The notes under the pieces were generated by a model. The model did no database searches and had not been told where the DNA came from. It saw nothing but the letters and a program-made list of their open reading frames with translations. The position numbers were made by a program, and so were the translations under genes. Source: Eggerthella lenta DSM 2243 (lineage in GTDB: Bacteria; Actinomycetota; Coriobacteriia; Coriobacteriales; Eggerthellaceae). Taken from it: a DNA stretch of 64,000 nucleotides. Shown here in pieces: positions 15,553 to 24,900 of this stretch (position 1 is the stretch's first letter; every line of letters starts with the position of its first letter). Where the stretch lies: NCBI RefSeq assembly GCF_000024265.1, contig NC_013204.1, forward strand, positions 1,042,180 through 1,106,179, in the 5' to 3' direction.

Positions 15553-17181
15553 TTACGACGATCCCTTGCCCGTCGGCGGTTTCTTCTTCTTGCCGCGGTC
15601 CTTCGCGGTCCTGGCGGCGGCGCTCTTCGCGTGTCCCGCCGTCTCCCGCGGCGGCCTGCCGTGGGGGTAGTACTTCTCGGGCGGCGCCACGGGCTCGGGC
15701 TTGGCCTCAGGTGAGCGCCGGCGCCGCATCGCATGGCGCTCGGGGCCGCCGGCTTCGCCGTCGCCCTCTTCGCGGCGGTAGCGCCGCCCGCGGGGACGCA
15801 GGACGTCGACCTCCCCGCCGTCGTCCGCTCCGCGCTCCATCGGCCGCCCGTGGCGTCCCAGTCGCTCCCGTCGGCGCTCATGGGCCTCTGCGCGCGACTC
15901 CGCGAGCCGCCCGCCCTCTCCGGCCGGTACGGCCCCTCCTGTATCGCCAGCTGTGCCCCGATCTGTTTTCGCATCAGGGCTTCTATCGCCGGCCCCTGCG
16001 GCCCGCATCGGCACGGGAGGGGTCACGGGGCAGGGTTCCGCCCCCGTATGCGCCACCTCAAGGCTCCCGCCCTGGGGACCCGCCCCGAGAGGGCTTGCGA
16101 TGCCGTCCTTCCGCGCGAAGTGCCGCCCGGTGGCGCCGGCATCCCCGACGCTTTCCATAGAAGAGGGGACCGCGGTCTCGATACCCGCCCCATCGCCATC
16201 CGCCCTGGAATGCCTGCCGATAGCCCTCATTGCCTTCTCGATGGGCTCGCGCGCGAGCTCTCCCACATCGACATGCAGCCCGGCGCCGTTTTTGGAGACC
16301 TCTAGCGGCAGTGTTTCCATCGGTGTAGGGCGGTCACCGCTTTCCAATAAGCGGGATTCCTCCACGCCCCCCGCCTTCCCCGCGATGCCGCTCTCGGCGG
16401 CGCCGCGCACGCTCTCCCTCGAGGGATCGCTTTCGGGGATGACGTACCGGCGGTGCCTCTCGAAGGCGGCGCGGTAGCCGTTGCGCATCTGCCTGATGAG
16501 GGGCGCAGCGGTCTTCACGATCTCGTTGACGTACCTCTTGAGCGAGGAGGCCTTGGCCCTCACGTCGTCGGGAGGCAGCACGGGGCTGGCGCACCCGGGG
16601 CCCTGGGCACGGAAGTGCGCCTCGATGACGAAGCGCGTGTTCTCGTCGAGGTCGTCCCATGCGACGGGCACGCGCTCGGCCTCCGGCGCCGCGTCGGCGT
16701 CGCCGTCCATGTCGGCTATGTTGACCAGGCGGTGCAGCCCGGCCTTGGCGTCATTCCACGACGCGGAGGCGATATCGACCGACAGGTCGAGCACGCGGGC
16801 CGCGCCCCTGAGCCTCGTGGGCGGCAGCCCCACGAGGAGCGCCGGCGGGAACAGTTCGTCCACGTAGAACAGCCCGCCGCCCGACCCGCGCGGCCTGGAC
16901 TTGACGCCGTAGACGCCGCGGCACCCGTCGGCTGCCTTGATGTCCGCCCCGGGGAAGAGCGATCTCCATGTGGCGATCGGCAGGATCTCGCGGGACTCGT
17001 GCCAGTCGGATGCGGCGAGCCCGGCGCAGTTCATCGCCGACAGGTTGTAGAAGGCGTTGGCGCAACCCGTGTGCCGGGAAAGCGTCTCGAGATAGCGCCG
17101 CCATCCCGCTTCATTTGAGGCGGCAAAGACCAGATAGTTTTGGTTTTGCGCGTTTACCGTTCGGACGGTCGGGGCGGCCAT
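15553..17181 (-). CDS. ArdC-like N-terminal domain protein with long disordered basic C-terminus
   Basis: Residues 15-120 follow the pattern of ArdC/LtrC-type N-terminal domains of conjugative elements: a W-x-x-YL segment, an N-x-x-A region, ATWRSLFP, a D-G-x-R-G-V-Y-G-V stretch and LFYVDELF. ArdC proteins bind single-stranded DNA and protect incoming DNA from restriction. Residues 200-270 are helical; from about 280 the protein is low-complexity, Gly/Arg-rich and probably disordered. It ends AGHAKSAAARTAKDRGKKKK, a basic relative of the tail. It starts 7 bases after the stop at 17188. The ArdC relation is a motif-level judgement and could be wrong. Confidence 0.6.
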   Translation of the reverse strand: MAAPTVRTVNAQNQNYLVFAASNEAGWRRYLETLSRHTGCANAFYNLSAMNCAGLAASDWHESREILPIATWRSLFPGADIKAADGCRGVYGVKSRPRGSGGGLFYVDELFPPALLVGLPPTRLRGAARVLDLSVDIASASWNDAKAGLHRLVNIADMDGDADAAPEAERVPVAWDDLDENTRFVIEAHFRAQGPGCASPVLPPDDVRAKASSLKRYVNEIVKTAAPLIRQMRNGYRAAFERHRRYVIPESDPSRESVRGAAESGIAGKAGGVEESRLLESGDRPTPMETLPLEVSKNGAGLHVDVGELAREPIEKAMRAIGRHSRADGDGAGIETAVPSSMESVGDAGATGRHFARKDGIASPLGAGPQGGSLEVAHTGAEPCPVTPPVPMRAAGAGDRSPDAKTDRGTAGDTGGAVPAGEGGRLAESRAEAHERRRERLGRHGRPMERGADDGGEVDVLRPRGRRYRREEGDGEAGGPERHAMRRRRSPEAKPEPVAPPEKYYPHGRPPRETAGHAKSAAARTAKDRGKKKKPPTGKGSS

Positions 17182-17187
17182 GGCGCG

Positions 17188-18156
17188 CTAGAGCTTCTTG
17201 CCGCCGGCATCGCCCTCGGCCGTGGCCGATTTTGCCGCGGCCGCCTGGGCCTTGGCGCAAATGAGCTGCGGATCGCGATTCTTGCTTGCACCGATGCAGT
17301 AGGTACGCACCTCGCGCAGGGCCGGGGCGATGTCCTCCTCATCCGCATCCTCGACGGCGAGGGATTTGCCCAGGCTGGAGCCGAAAAGGTACACGTCGGC
17401 ATCCGTGCGCAGGAAGAAGCGCACCTCCTCGGGCTTCTCCGCGAAGTCGTCGACATGGACCTCACGGGCGCCAACGTCGTCGAGGTCGCGGATCGTGATG
17501 GGTCCATCGCCGATCTTGCCGGCATCGACCTTGTAGACGGCCAGGTCTCGCTCCCCGAAAGTGACGGGGCAGACGGAGACATGCACACTGCCGCCGTCGA
17601 CCGCGGGCCAGACGTTGACGGTGGGATAGAAGTCGCCGTCGCAGTCGAAGACCTGCTCGTAAAACTCAATGACCTGCTTGCTGTGTCCGACCTCCAAATC
17701 GAACGAGCTGGGGTCGAGACAGTCATGGATGACGCCCCAGCCTTGGCTGTAGATGGTGTCGTCGATATGGTTCCCGAGCTGGTCGATGGCGAAATCTACA
17801 TTCTCCTCGGTTGCGGGGATGGGGAAGCCGAAGTTGCCCCAATCGCTCTCAAGCGAGTCGGCGATGTCCTTGCGGCGCCAACGGAGCGTGATGAACTCGT
17901 CATCGTAGAGCTTGCCGCCGGTCGGCGCGTAATCGCGGCCGCGGCCCTTCTCGAAGCGCAGCTTGGCGCGCGTCACGTCGTCGAAGCGCTCGATCGACTC
18001 CCAGGTGCGCGAGTCCGCTTCGTAGCCGCTGGCCACGGCATACGGGAGGCCTGCGCCGTCGGCGACGCGTCCGCCGTCGGCCTCGGTCATCGCCAGCAGG
18101 GCGAGACCGCTCTCGTCGTCATACTCGAGGACGAAATGGTCCAGCTTGTCGTTCAT
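17188..18156 (-). CDS. LEYD-family paralogue 1, with tail
   Basis: The 322-residue protein belongs to a family of four tandem paralogues. Shared features in order are FVLEYDD near residue 8, a LPYAVASGY segment, SRTWE, D-x-T-x-AK, GRDYAPTGGKLYDDEF, RWRRKDIA, and FPIPATEENVDFAI (about residues 112-125). A second half (DLEVG to AVYKVDAGKIGD) is also shared with the paralogues at 18216 and 19853. The tail is DPQLICAKAQAAAAKSATA ending GGKKL. I cannot assign a function. It lies in the row of genes transcribed from promoter copy 6. Confidence 0.8.
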   Translation of the reverse strand: MNDKLDHFVLEYDDESGLALLAMTEADGGRVADGAGLPYAVASGYEADSRTWESIERFDDVTRAKLRFEKGRGRDYAPTGGKLYDDEFITLRWRRKDIADSLESDWGNFGFPIPATEENVDFAIDQLGNHIDDTIYSQGWGVIHDCLDPSSFDLEVGHSKQVIEFYEQVFDCDGDFYPTVNVWPAVDGGSVHVSVCPVTFGERDLAVYKVDAGKIGDGPITIRDLDDVGAREVHVDDFAEKPEEVRFFLRTDADVYLFGSSLGKSLAVEDADEEDIAPALREVRTYCIGASKNRDPQLICAKAQAAAAKSATAEGDAGGKKL

Positions 18157-18215
18157 GTTGGGTCTCCTAACGGATAGGGCGGTGGAAGCAGGCGTCCGCC
18201 GCTGGTTACTGGTTC

Positions 18216-19166
18216 TTATGTCCTCGATATACCGGCCACGCCGCCGCGCCGCCGAACGTGGCGTGGCGGCGTGGCCGTCTCGGGCGGGTCGATCGGGTGC
18301 GAGATGTGCTGGCAGCGCTGCGCGGTTTGGCGCAGGTAGGGCGAGATGTCGCGTTCTTGCTCCCTGACCGAATCGCTAGGTGCCGGGATATAGGCGCAAA
18401 GGGGGTCGACGAAGGCGCGGACGACGGGCGATGAGCTGGCGAAGGCACGGACTTTACCGATATCCGCATCGATACCGTCCACGCAAAGCTCGATTTTCCC
18501 ACCCAGTCGGTCGATCTTCTCGAAGGTGACGGGTTCGTTGACGATTGCCGCGGCCGGAATCGTGCGGACGATGAGCCCGAACGAGGGGCCGTCTCCCAAG
18601 CGGCAATGGGACACATGAACCGCATTGCCGTCGCCCGACGGCCAGAACATCGAATTGTGGTGCGCGGTCACGTCGTATACGCCCCTGTAGAAGTTATCCG
18701 CCTGGGAGCTGCCGAGACCGAGGTCGAGACGTTCCACGCGGATGGAATCGACCATCTCCCTCCATCCATGCTCGATGAGACGGTCCCGGACATGCGCGAT
18801 TTGCCTGATCGCGGTATCGATGTTCTCCTTCGTCGCGGGGATAGGGTAGTCAAGCGACTCCTCCAGGATCCCGGCGATATCGCCGCGGCGCCAGCGGCAG
18901 GCGATGATCTCGTCGTCGTGGAGCCTGCCTTCGTTGGGTGTGTAGTCGCGGCCGACGCGGTGCTCGAAGACGACCTTGGCGCGCGTGATGTCGCCGAACG
19001 GCGTTGCCCTGGCCCAGGTGCGCGATCCGCGGTGGTAGCCGCTCGTGACGAGATAGGGCATGTCGGTGCCGCCTCGGACGGCCGAGCGGGCGTCGTCGGT
19101 CAACGCGACCAGCGCGCAATCGCTCCACTTGTCATACTCGAGGACGACATGCGGGACGGTCTCCAT
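18216..19166 (-). CDS. LEYD-family paralogue 2, tail degenerate
   Basis: Alignment by eye with the paralogues at 17188 and 19853 runs through VVLEYDK, LVTSGY, GRDYTPNEGRLHDDEI, CRWRRGDIA, YPIPATKENIDTAI and the second half to about residue 285 (ISPYLRQTAQRC). After IDPPETATPP, where the others have the Ala-rich tail, this frame continues PRHVRRRGGVAG and stops. The +1 frame over the same bases ends in GHKNQ, closer to other tail ends, so a small frameshift near 18270 may have destroyed the tail. Confidence 0.75.
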   Translation of the reverse strand: METVPHVVLEYDKWSDCALVALTDDARSAVRGGTDMPYLVTSGYHRGSRTWARATPFGDITRAKVVFEHRVGRDYTPNEGRLHDDEIIACRWRRGDIAGILEESLDYPIPATKENIDTAIRQIAHVRDRLIEHGWREMVDSIRVERLDLGLGSSQADNFYRGVYDVTAHHNSMFWPSGDGNAVHVSHCRLGDGPSFGLIVRTIPAAAIVNEPVTFEKIDRLGGKIELCVDGIDADIGKVRAFASSSPVVRAFVDPLCAYIPAPSDSVREQERDISPYLRQTAQRCQHISHPIDPPETATPPRHVRRRGGVAGISRT

Positions 19167-19207
19167 TTCGATACTCCAATCATATTGCCGCGGACGGTGT
19201 GGCGGCC

Positions 19208-19315
19208 CTATTGTTTCTTGCCGCTTCGTCCGAGCTCGGCTCCATCGCGATTCAGCGCGGCCTTGGCGGCCGCTGCGGCCATGGCTTGCGGCTCGCGTGG
19301 ACTTTCCTTCCGTCA
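19208..19315 (-). other. Intact tail sequence behind an in-frame TGA
   Basis: Directly after the TGA that ends the 159-residue frame (stop at 19313-19315), the same frame continues without interruption as RKESPREPQAMAAAAAKAAL and ends RSGKKQ at a TAG (19208-19210). This is a well-preserved copy of the shared tail. A CGA to TGA change would explain it; translational readthrough is the alternative. Confidence 0.75.
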
Positions 19316-19792
19316 GGGATCTATCGATGCGCGGAGCCTGCGGTCCTTCTCGAGCCTCAGGTCCGCGTACCTTTTTCGGGCGGCGTAGTATGCGGCGCTG
19401 TCGCTCTCGCTGCCGTCGAGGCCGTGGACATGCGCCATATGGGCATCAACGTGCTCGACCATTGCGGCGCCCGCCTTCTCGATTTCGTTTGCGAGCTCCG
19501 CATCGGTGAACCCGCGGATATCCGACGTGGCGGAACCGCCCCGGCGCATGACCCCGTCAAGCGAGTATTCCCGCCCGCGCAATCCCTCGTAGGCGAGCTT
19601 CGCCTTCACGATGTCGTCGAATAGCGTGCAGTCCTCCCACTCGCGGGTCGGATGGTCGTATCCCGTGGCGACGACGTAGGGCGTGTTGTACCCGTCGATG
19701 GCCGGCACGACCCCGTCGACGGCACCGGCGATGAGGGCGCACCCGGCAACGTCGTCGTGCTCGAGGATGATGAAATCGATAGTTCCATCCAT
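19313..19792 (-). CDS. Short LEYD-family paralogue 3, stop codon before its tail
   Basis: The 159-residue frame has the family N-terminus (IILEHDD, TPYVVATGY, REWED, LRGREYSLDGV) but lacks the ATEENID and second-half regions, replaced by a short helical segment (AELANEIEKAGAAMVEHVDA). It ends SIDP-stop. The tail that other family members carry is encoded just beyond, in frame (see 19208-19315). With that codon read as sense the protein would be 194 residues. It follows the strong terminator at 19810-19843, so expression depends on readthrough or a promoter I cannot see. Confidence 0.75.
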   Translation of the reverse strand: MDGTIDFIILEHDDVAGCALIAGAVDGVVPAIDGYNTPYVVATGYDHPTREWEDCTLFDDIVKAKLAYEGLRGREYSLDGVMRRGGSATSDIRGFTDAELANEIEKAGAAMVEHVDAHMAHVHGLDGSESDSAAYYAARKRYADLRLEKDRRLRASIDP

Positions 19793-19809
19793 GTTGAAAC
19801 TCCCAAACG

Positions 19810-19843
19810 AAAAAACGCCGCGGCAGGAACCGCCTGCCGCGGC
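19810..19843 (-). terminator. Strong intrinsic terminator after LEYD paralogue 4
   Basis: An 11-bp perfect stem (GCCGCGGCAGG) with a 5-base loop is followed on the minus strand by GTTTTTTCG. It lies 10 bases after the stop at 19853 and separates this gene from the three paralogues downstream. Confidence 0.85.
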
Positions 19844-19852
19844 AAAGTGAAC

Positions 19853-20797
19853 TCAGCGCTTGTTGCCGACGAGCTCGACGGCGCCCTTCGCGCCGCCCTC
19901 GGCGGCCGACAGCGCCGCGGCGGCGATGGCCTGCGGGTCGAGGGGCTTCTGCGCGGCCGTGCGGGCATCCTCGGTCACCTTGCGCAGCGTCGGCGCGAGG
20001 TCGGGCAGCTCGCCGTACAGGTTGTTGACCCCGAAGCGCTCATCGAACCTATCGACCGCGACGCGGTTGGCGAAGGCTCGGATGGCCTCGATGCCGTCGA
20101 GGCCGTGCTTGTACACGCACAGCTCGCGTTTGCCGCCCAGGCGCTCGATATCGTCGACGGTGATCTCGTCGTCCCCGATGAGGCCGGCATCGATCTTGTA
20201 GACTGCCAGGTCGCCGTCCTCGCCGTCCACGGCGGAAGTCATGACGAACGCGGCGTCCCTATCGCTGCTCGGCCAGACGACGGCCTCGGTGAAGCTCGAG
20301 AGCCCGAAGGCGTCCCTGTAGAAGTCCGCGCCCTGTTTGGTCGAGATGCCAAGGTCGAGCGCATCCTCGTCGATGATGGCGCTGATGGTCTCCCAGCCGT
20401 CCTCGATGGAGCGGTCCTGGAAGCCGTCATGCGCCATGAGCTGTCCGATCGCGGCATCGATGTTCTTCTCGGTGGCGGGGACGGGGTAGGAGAGGAAGTC
20501 GGAAAACGCTTCCGCGACGTCATCGCGGCACCAGCGGATCGTGCAGAACTCGTCGCCGCGCAGCTTGCCCTCGGCGAGCGGGTAGGGATGGCGGCACGAG
20601 CGCTCGTAGTCGATCTTCGCTTGGGCGATGTCGGTGAAGTAGTGCCCGGCGCCCCAGGAACGGGACTCGAAATCGTATCCGTCGGCGACGATGTAGGGCG
20701 ATGCGTGCCCGCTCAGGACAGGCTCGTGGCCGCCCGAAGTGGCGACGACGAGCGCGGTGCGCGTGTTCTCGTCATATTCGAGGACGATATGCTCCAT
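19853..20797 (-). CDS. LEYD-family paralogue 4, first gene, with tail
   Basis: The 314-residue protein is the promoter-proximal member of the tandem family: IVLEYDE, SPYIVADGY, SRSWGAG, FTDIAQAK, GKLRGDEF, YPVPATEKNIDAAI, then the shared second half (DLGISTKQGADFYRDAF and LAVYKIDAGLIGDD). The tail is DPQAIAAAALSAAEGG ending VGNKR. The regulon promoter copy 6 lies upstream and the strong terminator follows at once. Function unknown; family expansion suggests that variation between copies matters. Confidence 0.85.
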   Translation of the reverse strand: MEHIVLEYDENTRTALVVATSGGHEPVLSGHASPYIVADGYDFESRSWGAGHYFTDIAQAKIDYERSCRHPYPLAEGKLRGDEFCTIRWCRDDVAEAFSDFLSYPVPATEKNIDAAIGQLMAHDGFQDRSIEDGWETISAIIDEDALDLGISTKQGADFYRDAFGLSSFTEAVVWPSSDRDAAFVMTSAVDGEDGDLAVYKIDAGLIGDDEITVDDIERLGGKRELCVYKHGLDGIEAIRAFANRVAVDRFDERFGVNNLYGELPDLAPTLRKVTEDARTAAQKPLDPQAIAAAALSAAEGGAKGAVELVGNKR

Positions 20798-20857
20798 GGC
20801 GCAGCTCCTTAAAGGGATCCGCCGCGGAAAAGCGGCGGCGATGTGGATATTGCCCTG

Positions 20858-20906
20858 ATGATATGGTCGGGGCGCGGCCGTGTGAACGCATGTTCCCGAA
20901 CGGGAA
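20858..20906 (-). promoter_or_regulatory. Regulon promoter, palindrome copy 6
   Basis: TTCCCGAACGGGAA is at 20893-20906; TATCAT is at 20858-20863, exactly 29 bp away; the -35 position is TTCACA. It lies between the stop at 20916 and the start at 20797. Confidence 0.75.
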
Positions 20907-20915
20907 GCGCCGTCC

Positions 20916-21875
20916 CTAGAGCGCGGGCCTGCGCCCGTCGGCCGTCCCGTCCTGTTTGCTCGAACCAGCTGCCCTCTTGGCGCCGCGGGCCTGCGTGCAC
21001 GGGTCGGTGAGCGAGCGGGAGCGCTCTCGCGACTCGGCGGCGAGGCGCGCCACGAGGCAGGGGTCGGCCGTGTTGGGCGACAGCGTGGCGCACGATGCGG
21101 CCAGGGCCGCGTCGGCGAGCCTCTTGACGCCGTCGGCGCCGTCCGGGACCTCGCGCATGTAGTCTCTCGAGTCCTCTGCGGTGTCCACGAACCCGAAGAA
21201 CGCGCGCTCCCTCCCGCCGTCCGCGATGGGATAGGCGGCGCCCTCGATCAGGACGCCTCCGTCACTGCGCGCGTCGACGCAGTTGACTCCGATCTCGGCG
21301 GTATCGGTCCCGCCGAGGCCGATCGTGACGGAGAACAGCCCTTCGGAGGTGCCGATCGCTTCAGGGACCTTAACGCCGAACTGCCGGGCCGTCGATATCG
21401 CCGTCTCGGCGGCCATGAGCGCGGTGGCGTACAGCTCCGGGCTCGACAGCCCGCGCACGAGCGCGGCGCGGCAGCACCCGGCGAGCGTGTAGGAGTTCGC
21501 GGCGGGGGCGATGCCTCTCGGGAACACGGGGATGCCGGGCGTGTTGGCCTTGAGGAGGGGCGAGGCGGCGGCGAGCTGTTCGAGCTCGAAGCGCGAGGGC
21601 GTCTCGTCGAGCAGGTCGGCGAGCGCGTCGGCGACGGCGTCGAGCGGGTCTCCGGCGATGCGGCACCAGGTCGGGACGTCGACGGCGATGCAGGCGGCGT
21701 GCCCGGTCAGCCGCCCGGCCTCGCGGTCGATGTCGCGCACCTCGACCCTGTTGAGCGTGTACCCGCCCGCCCCGCTCCCGACGGGGCAGGTCAGGATGCT
21801 GGAGTTCTCCCGGGAGATGATCGTGTAGTGCGCGCCGTCGCAGAATACGGCGGAGTCGATTTCGAGCGGCTGCAT
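20916..21875 (-). CDS. Unknown 319-residue protein after the polyvalent gene
   Basis: The start MQPLEIDSAV at 21875 has AAAGGACAAGCC before it. The protein is soluble-looking with Ala-rich helices (ALVRGLSSPELYATALMAAE). No family recognised. The end DPCTQARGAKRAAGSS then a basic RRPAL is a diverged tail. It follows the 2194-residue gene by 94 bases, with the 13-bp hairpin at 21900-21928 between them, so it is either the second gene of that unit or separately transcribed. Confidence 0.75.
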   Translation of the reverse strand: MQPLEIDSAVFCDGAHYTIISRENSSILTCPVGSGAGGYTLNRVEVRDIDREAGRLTGHAACIAVDVPTWCRIAGDPLDAVADALADLLDETPSRFELEQLAAASPLLKANTPGIPVFPRGIAPAANSYTLAGCCRAALVRGLSSPELYATALMAAETAISTARQFGVKVPEAIGTSEGLFSVTIGLGGTDTAEIGVNCVDARSDGGVLIEGAAYPIADGGRERAFFGFVDTAEDSRDYMREVPDGADGVKRLADAALAASCATLSPNTADPCLVARLAAESRERSRSLTDPCTQARGAKRAAGSSKQDGTADGRRPAL

Positions 21876-21899
21876 GGCTTGTCCTTTCGGTTTCAAGGG

Positions 21900-21928
21900 G
21901 ACAGGGGGCCGGAGACCGGCCCCCTGTC
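21900..21928 (-). terminator. 13-bp perfect hairpin after the polyvalent gene
   Basis: Arms GACAGGGGGCCGG and its complement enclose a 3-base loop. No T run follows (CCCCTTGAAACC), so it may be an attenuator or RNA-stability element rather than a full terminator. Confidence 0.5.
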
Positions 21929-21969
21929 GGACGTGTCCTTCATGGCATATACCCTAAAAGCGCCCCGGC

Positions 21970-24900
21970 TTACATGCCGGCTTTGCGCTTCTCGCCCTCG
22001 GCGTGCCCATCGTGCGCGGATGCGGCCGCCGAGCATCGCGCGGCCTCGGCGATGTCGCCCGGGACACCGAGCGCGACGCCGTTGGGCACGGCGGTCGCCG
22101 CATTGTGCGCGGCGGAGTCCTCGCAGATGAGCCCCTGGCGGCGCAGCTCCGCCATGCGTGCGGCCTCGCGGGCCTCGTCGTCGGCCGCGGCGGCGCGCTC
22201 GTGCTCGCGCTCGGTCTCGCGCTCCTCCTCGACGCCCACCTCGATCGCGGCGGCCTCGGCCTCGTCGCGCTGCGCCTGCTCGCGCTGGCACTGCAGCTCG
22301 GCCTCGATGCGCTCCTGCTCGAGGACGGCCAGGCGTTGCTCGAGCTCGTCGAGCTCGGCCTGCTTGGGGAACGGCTCCTTGGCCGCCTTCTGGGCGTCGG
22401 CGAGCGCGTGCTGCGCTTCGCGCAGCTTCAGCTCGATCTCGGCGGGGCCCTTCGCGTCTCGGGCGATGATGCGGTCCATCTGGGTGAGCACGGTGAATGC
22501 TCCTTTCTCTCCGGAAGGGAAGACCCTGTCCGACATGTGAACGTGTTTGGCGGCATCGACCGCGAGGCCGATATAGGGCAGCCAGTCGTCGTCGAGGACG
22601 TGCTGGCGGCGGCACACGACCGACAGGCCGCGGTAGATCCCGATGGTCTCCTGGCAGCCGGGTCGGACGTCGTAGGCGGCGCGGCGCAGGGCCCGGATGG
22701 CCTCCTCCTTGTCGGCGATGTGCGTGCCGCCGACGGTGAGGAAGCTGTCCTTGGAGCCGAGCGTCTGCTGGCGGACCAGGTCCGCCTCCGCGAACGGAAT
22801 CTCGTCGTCGGCGAGCATGTCGCGCTGGGAGGTAAGCGCCTCGACGAGCGGGCGGTACTGCGTCTCGATCTTGTGCTGGACGTCGGCCAGGCCCTCCAGG
22901 TGCGATGCCATCATGAGCTTGAGCTGGCCGATCTTGTTCTCGACGTCCATGCGCTCGGCCACGGTGGGGTCGCCCTCGGCGATCTGCTTCATCTGCGCGA
23001 GCGACAGCACGGTCTCGTCCAGGTCGTCCATCGTTCGCACGGGCGACTTGTTCGTGAACACCTGGCTGATGAAGCGCTGCTTGCGCTCGACGATGGAGTA
23101 GAGGTAGCTGTCGAACGTGCCGGTCGAGACGTAGCGGAGATCGTGGACGTGGTCGAAGCCGTTGCCCTGGCGCACGATGCGCCCCAATCGCTGCTCGAGG
23201 TCGGACGGTCGCCACGGGCAGTCGAGGTCGTGGATCGCGGCGAGTCGCGTCTGCACGTTCGTTCCGGTGCCGAGCGTCGTGGTCGACCCCAGCAGGATGC
23301 GGATATCGCCGTCGCGCACCTTCTCGTACAGCGCCTCCTTCTGCTTCGACTTGCCCTTGGCGTCGGTCACGCAGGCGATCTCGGACTCGGGGACGCCGGC
23401 CTCGATGAGGCGGCGGCGCACGTCGTCCTGGATGTTCCAGCGCCCGGAGGCGGGCGTGGAGGAGTCTACGAACACGAGCTGGGCGCCGCGCTCGGCCTCG
23501 GTGTGCTCGCGGATGTCGAGGATGTTCTGCACGCATGCGTCGACCTTGCCGCCGGAAAGCGGCTCCATGTCGGGGTCGTCCTCGAGGTAGAGCAGCTTCG
23601 GGTCGAGCGCGACCTTCCTGCCGTCGCCGGTGATCTTGAGCATGTTGTCCACGCTCGGGTCGCAACCGGCATGGACCTTCTCGCCGCGCTTCACCAGCGC
23701 CTCGACCTCGGCGAGCTGTTCGGGCGTCGCGGGCACCGCGACCGCGTGGCTCTCGAGCTCGGGGAGGTCGAGGTCGAGGTCGTCTGCGGTCATGATGTCG
23801 CTGTAGCAGTGGAACGAGCTCATGAGCTCGGGGAGGTTCTGGAACCTGGCGAAGCGGCGTTTGATGTCCAGGCCGCCGCCCTCGGGCTTCGGCTCCAGTG
23901 TCTCGGTGACCTCGCCGAAGGTCTTGGCCCACGCGCTGAAGTTCGAGACCCCCTGGCTGGCCAGCAGGCTCGGCGAGAGATAGCGCTGCATGTTGTAGAG
24001 CTCGGCCATCGTGTTCGTGACGGGCGTGCCCGTGGCGAACACGATATTGCTGCCGCGCCCGTTGCCGCGCAGGTATTCGCACTTCATCAGGAGATCTTCG
24101 CACTTGGCGGCGTCGCTGGTCTGCATGCCCGGCACCGAGCCGCCCGACACCGCGAGGTTCTTGAAGTAGTGGGCCTCGTCGACGAATATCGCGTCGCAGC
24201 CGACCTCCTCGAACGTCGCGCCCTCGAGCGTCTTTGATGCGTTTCGCTTCTCGAGCGACTGGAGCTTGCTCTTGAACTTGTCGCGCACGCCCTCGATCTG
24301 CTTGACCGAGAAGTCCTTCTCCCCGGCGCCGTCCTCCAGCTCCATGAGTCTGGATTCCTCGAGCTCGTCGATGCGCGCCGTGAGCGCCGCCTTCTGCGCC
24401 CCGTAGGACATCTGCAGCTTCTCGAAGCGGCTGAATCCGACGATGACGGCGTCCCAGTCGCCCGATGCCGCCTGGCCCCAGAACCGGCGCACCGAGTCCG
24501 GGCTTTTCGCCGCGGCGTCGGTGAGGACGAGCAGCTTCGCGTCGGGGTAGAGCTTGAGGTAGTCGGCGGCCCACTGCTCGGTGAGGTTGTTCGGCACGAC
24601 GATCATCGGCTTGCGGGCTCGCCCCAGGCGCTTGAGCTCGTGCATGGCGGCGATGCCGGTGAATGTCTTGCCGGCGCCGACCGTGTGCGCGATCAGTGTG
24701 CCCTCGCCGTCCTGGATGATGCGCGCCACCGCGTCGCGCTGGTGCTTCCTGAGCTGGATGTCGGGCGACATCCCCGGCAGCGAGAGGTAGTCGCCGCTGT
24801 ACGCGCGCGGGGCGACGCGGTTGAGCTTTCGGTTGTAGATGTCGGCGAGCATGGCCGCGCGGCCCTCGTCCTTCCAGACCCACTCGCGGAAGGCCTCCTC

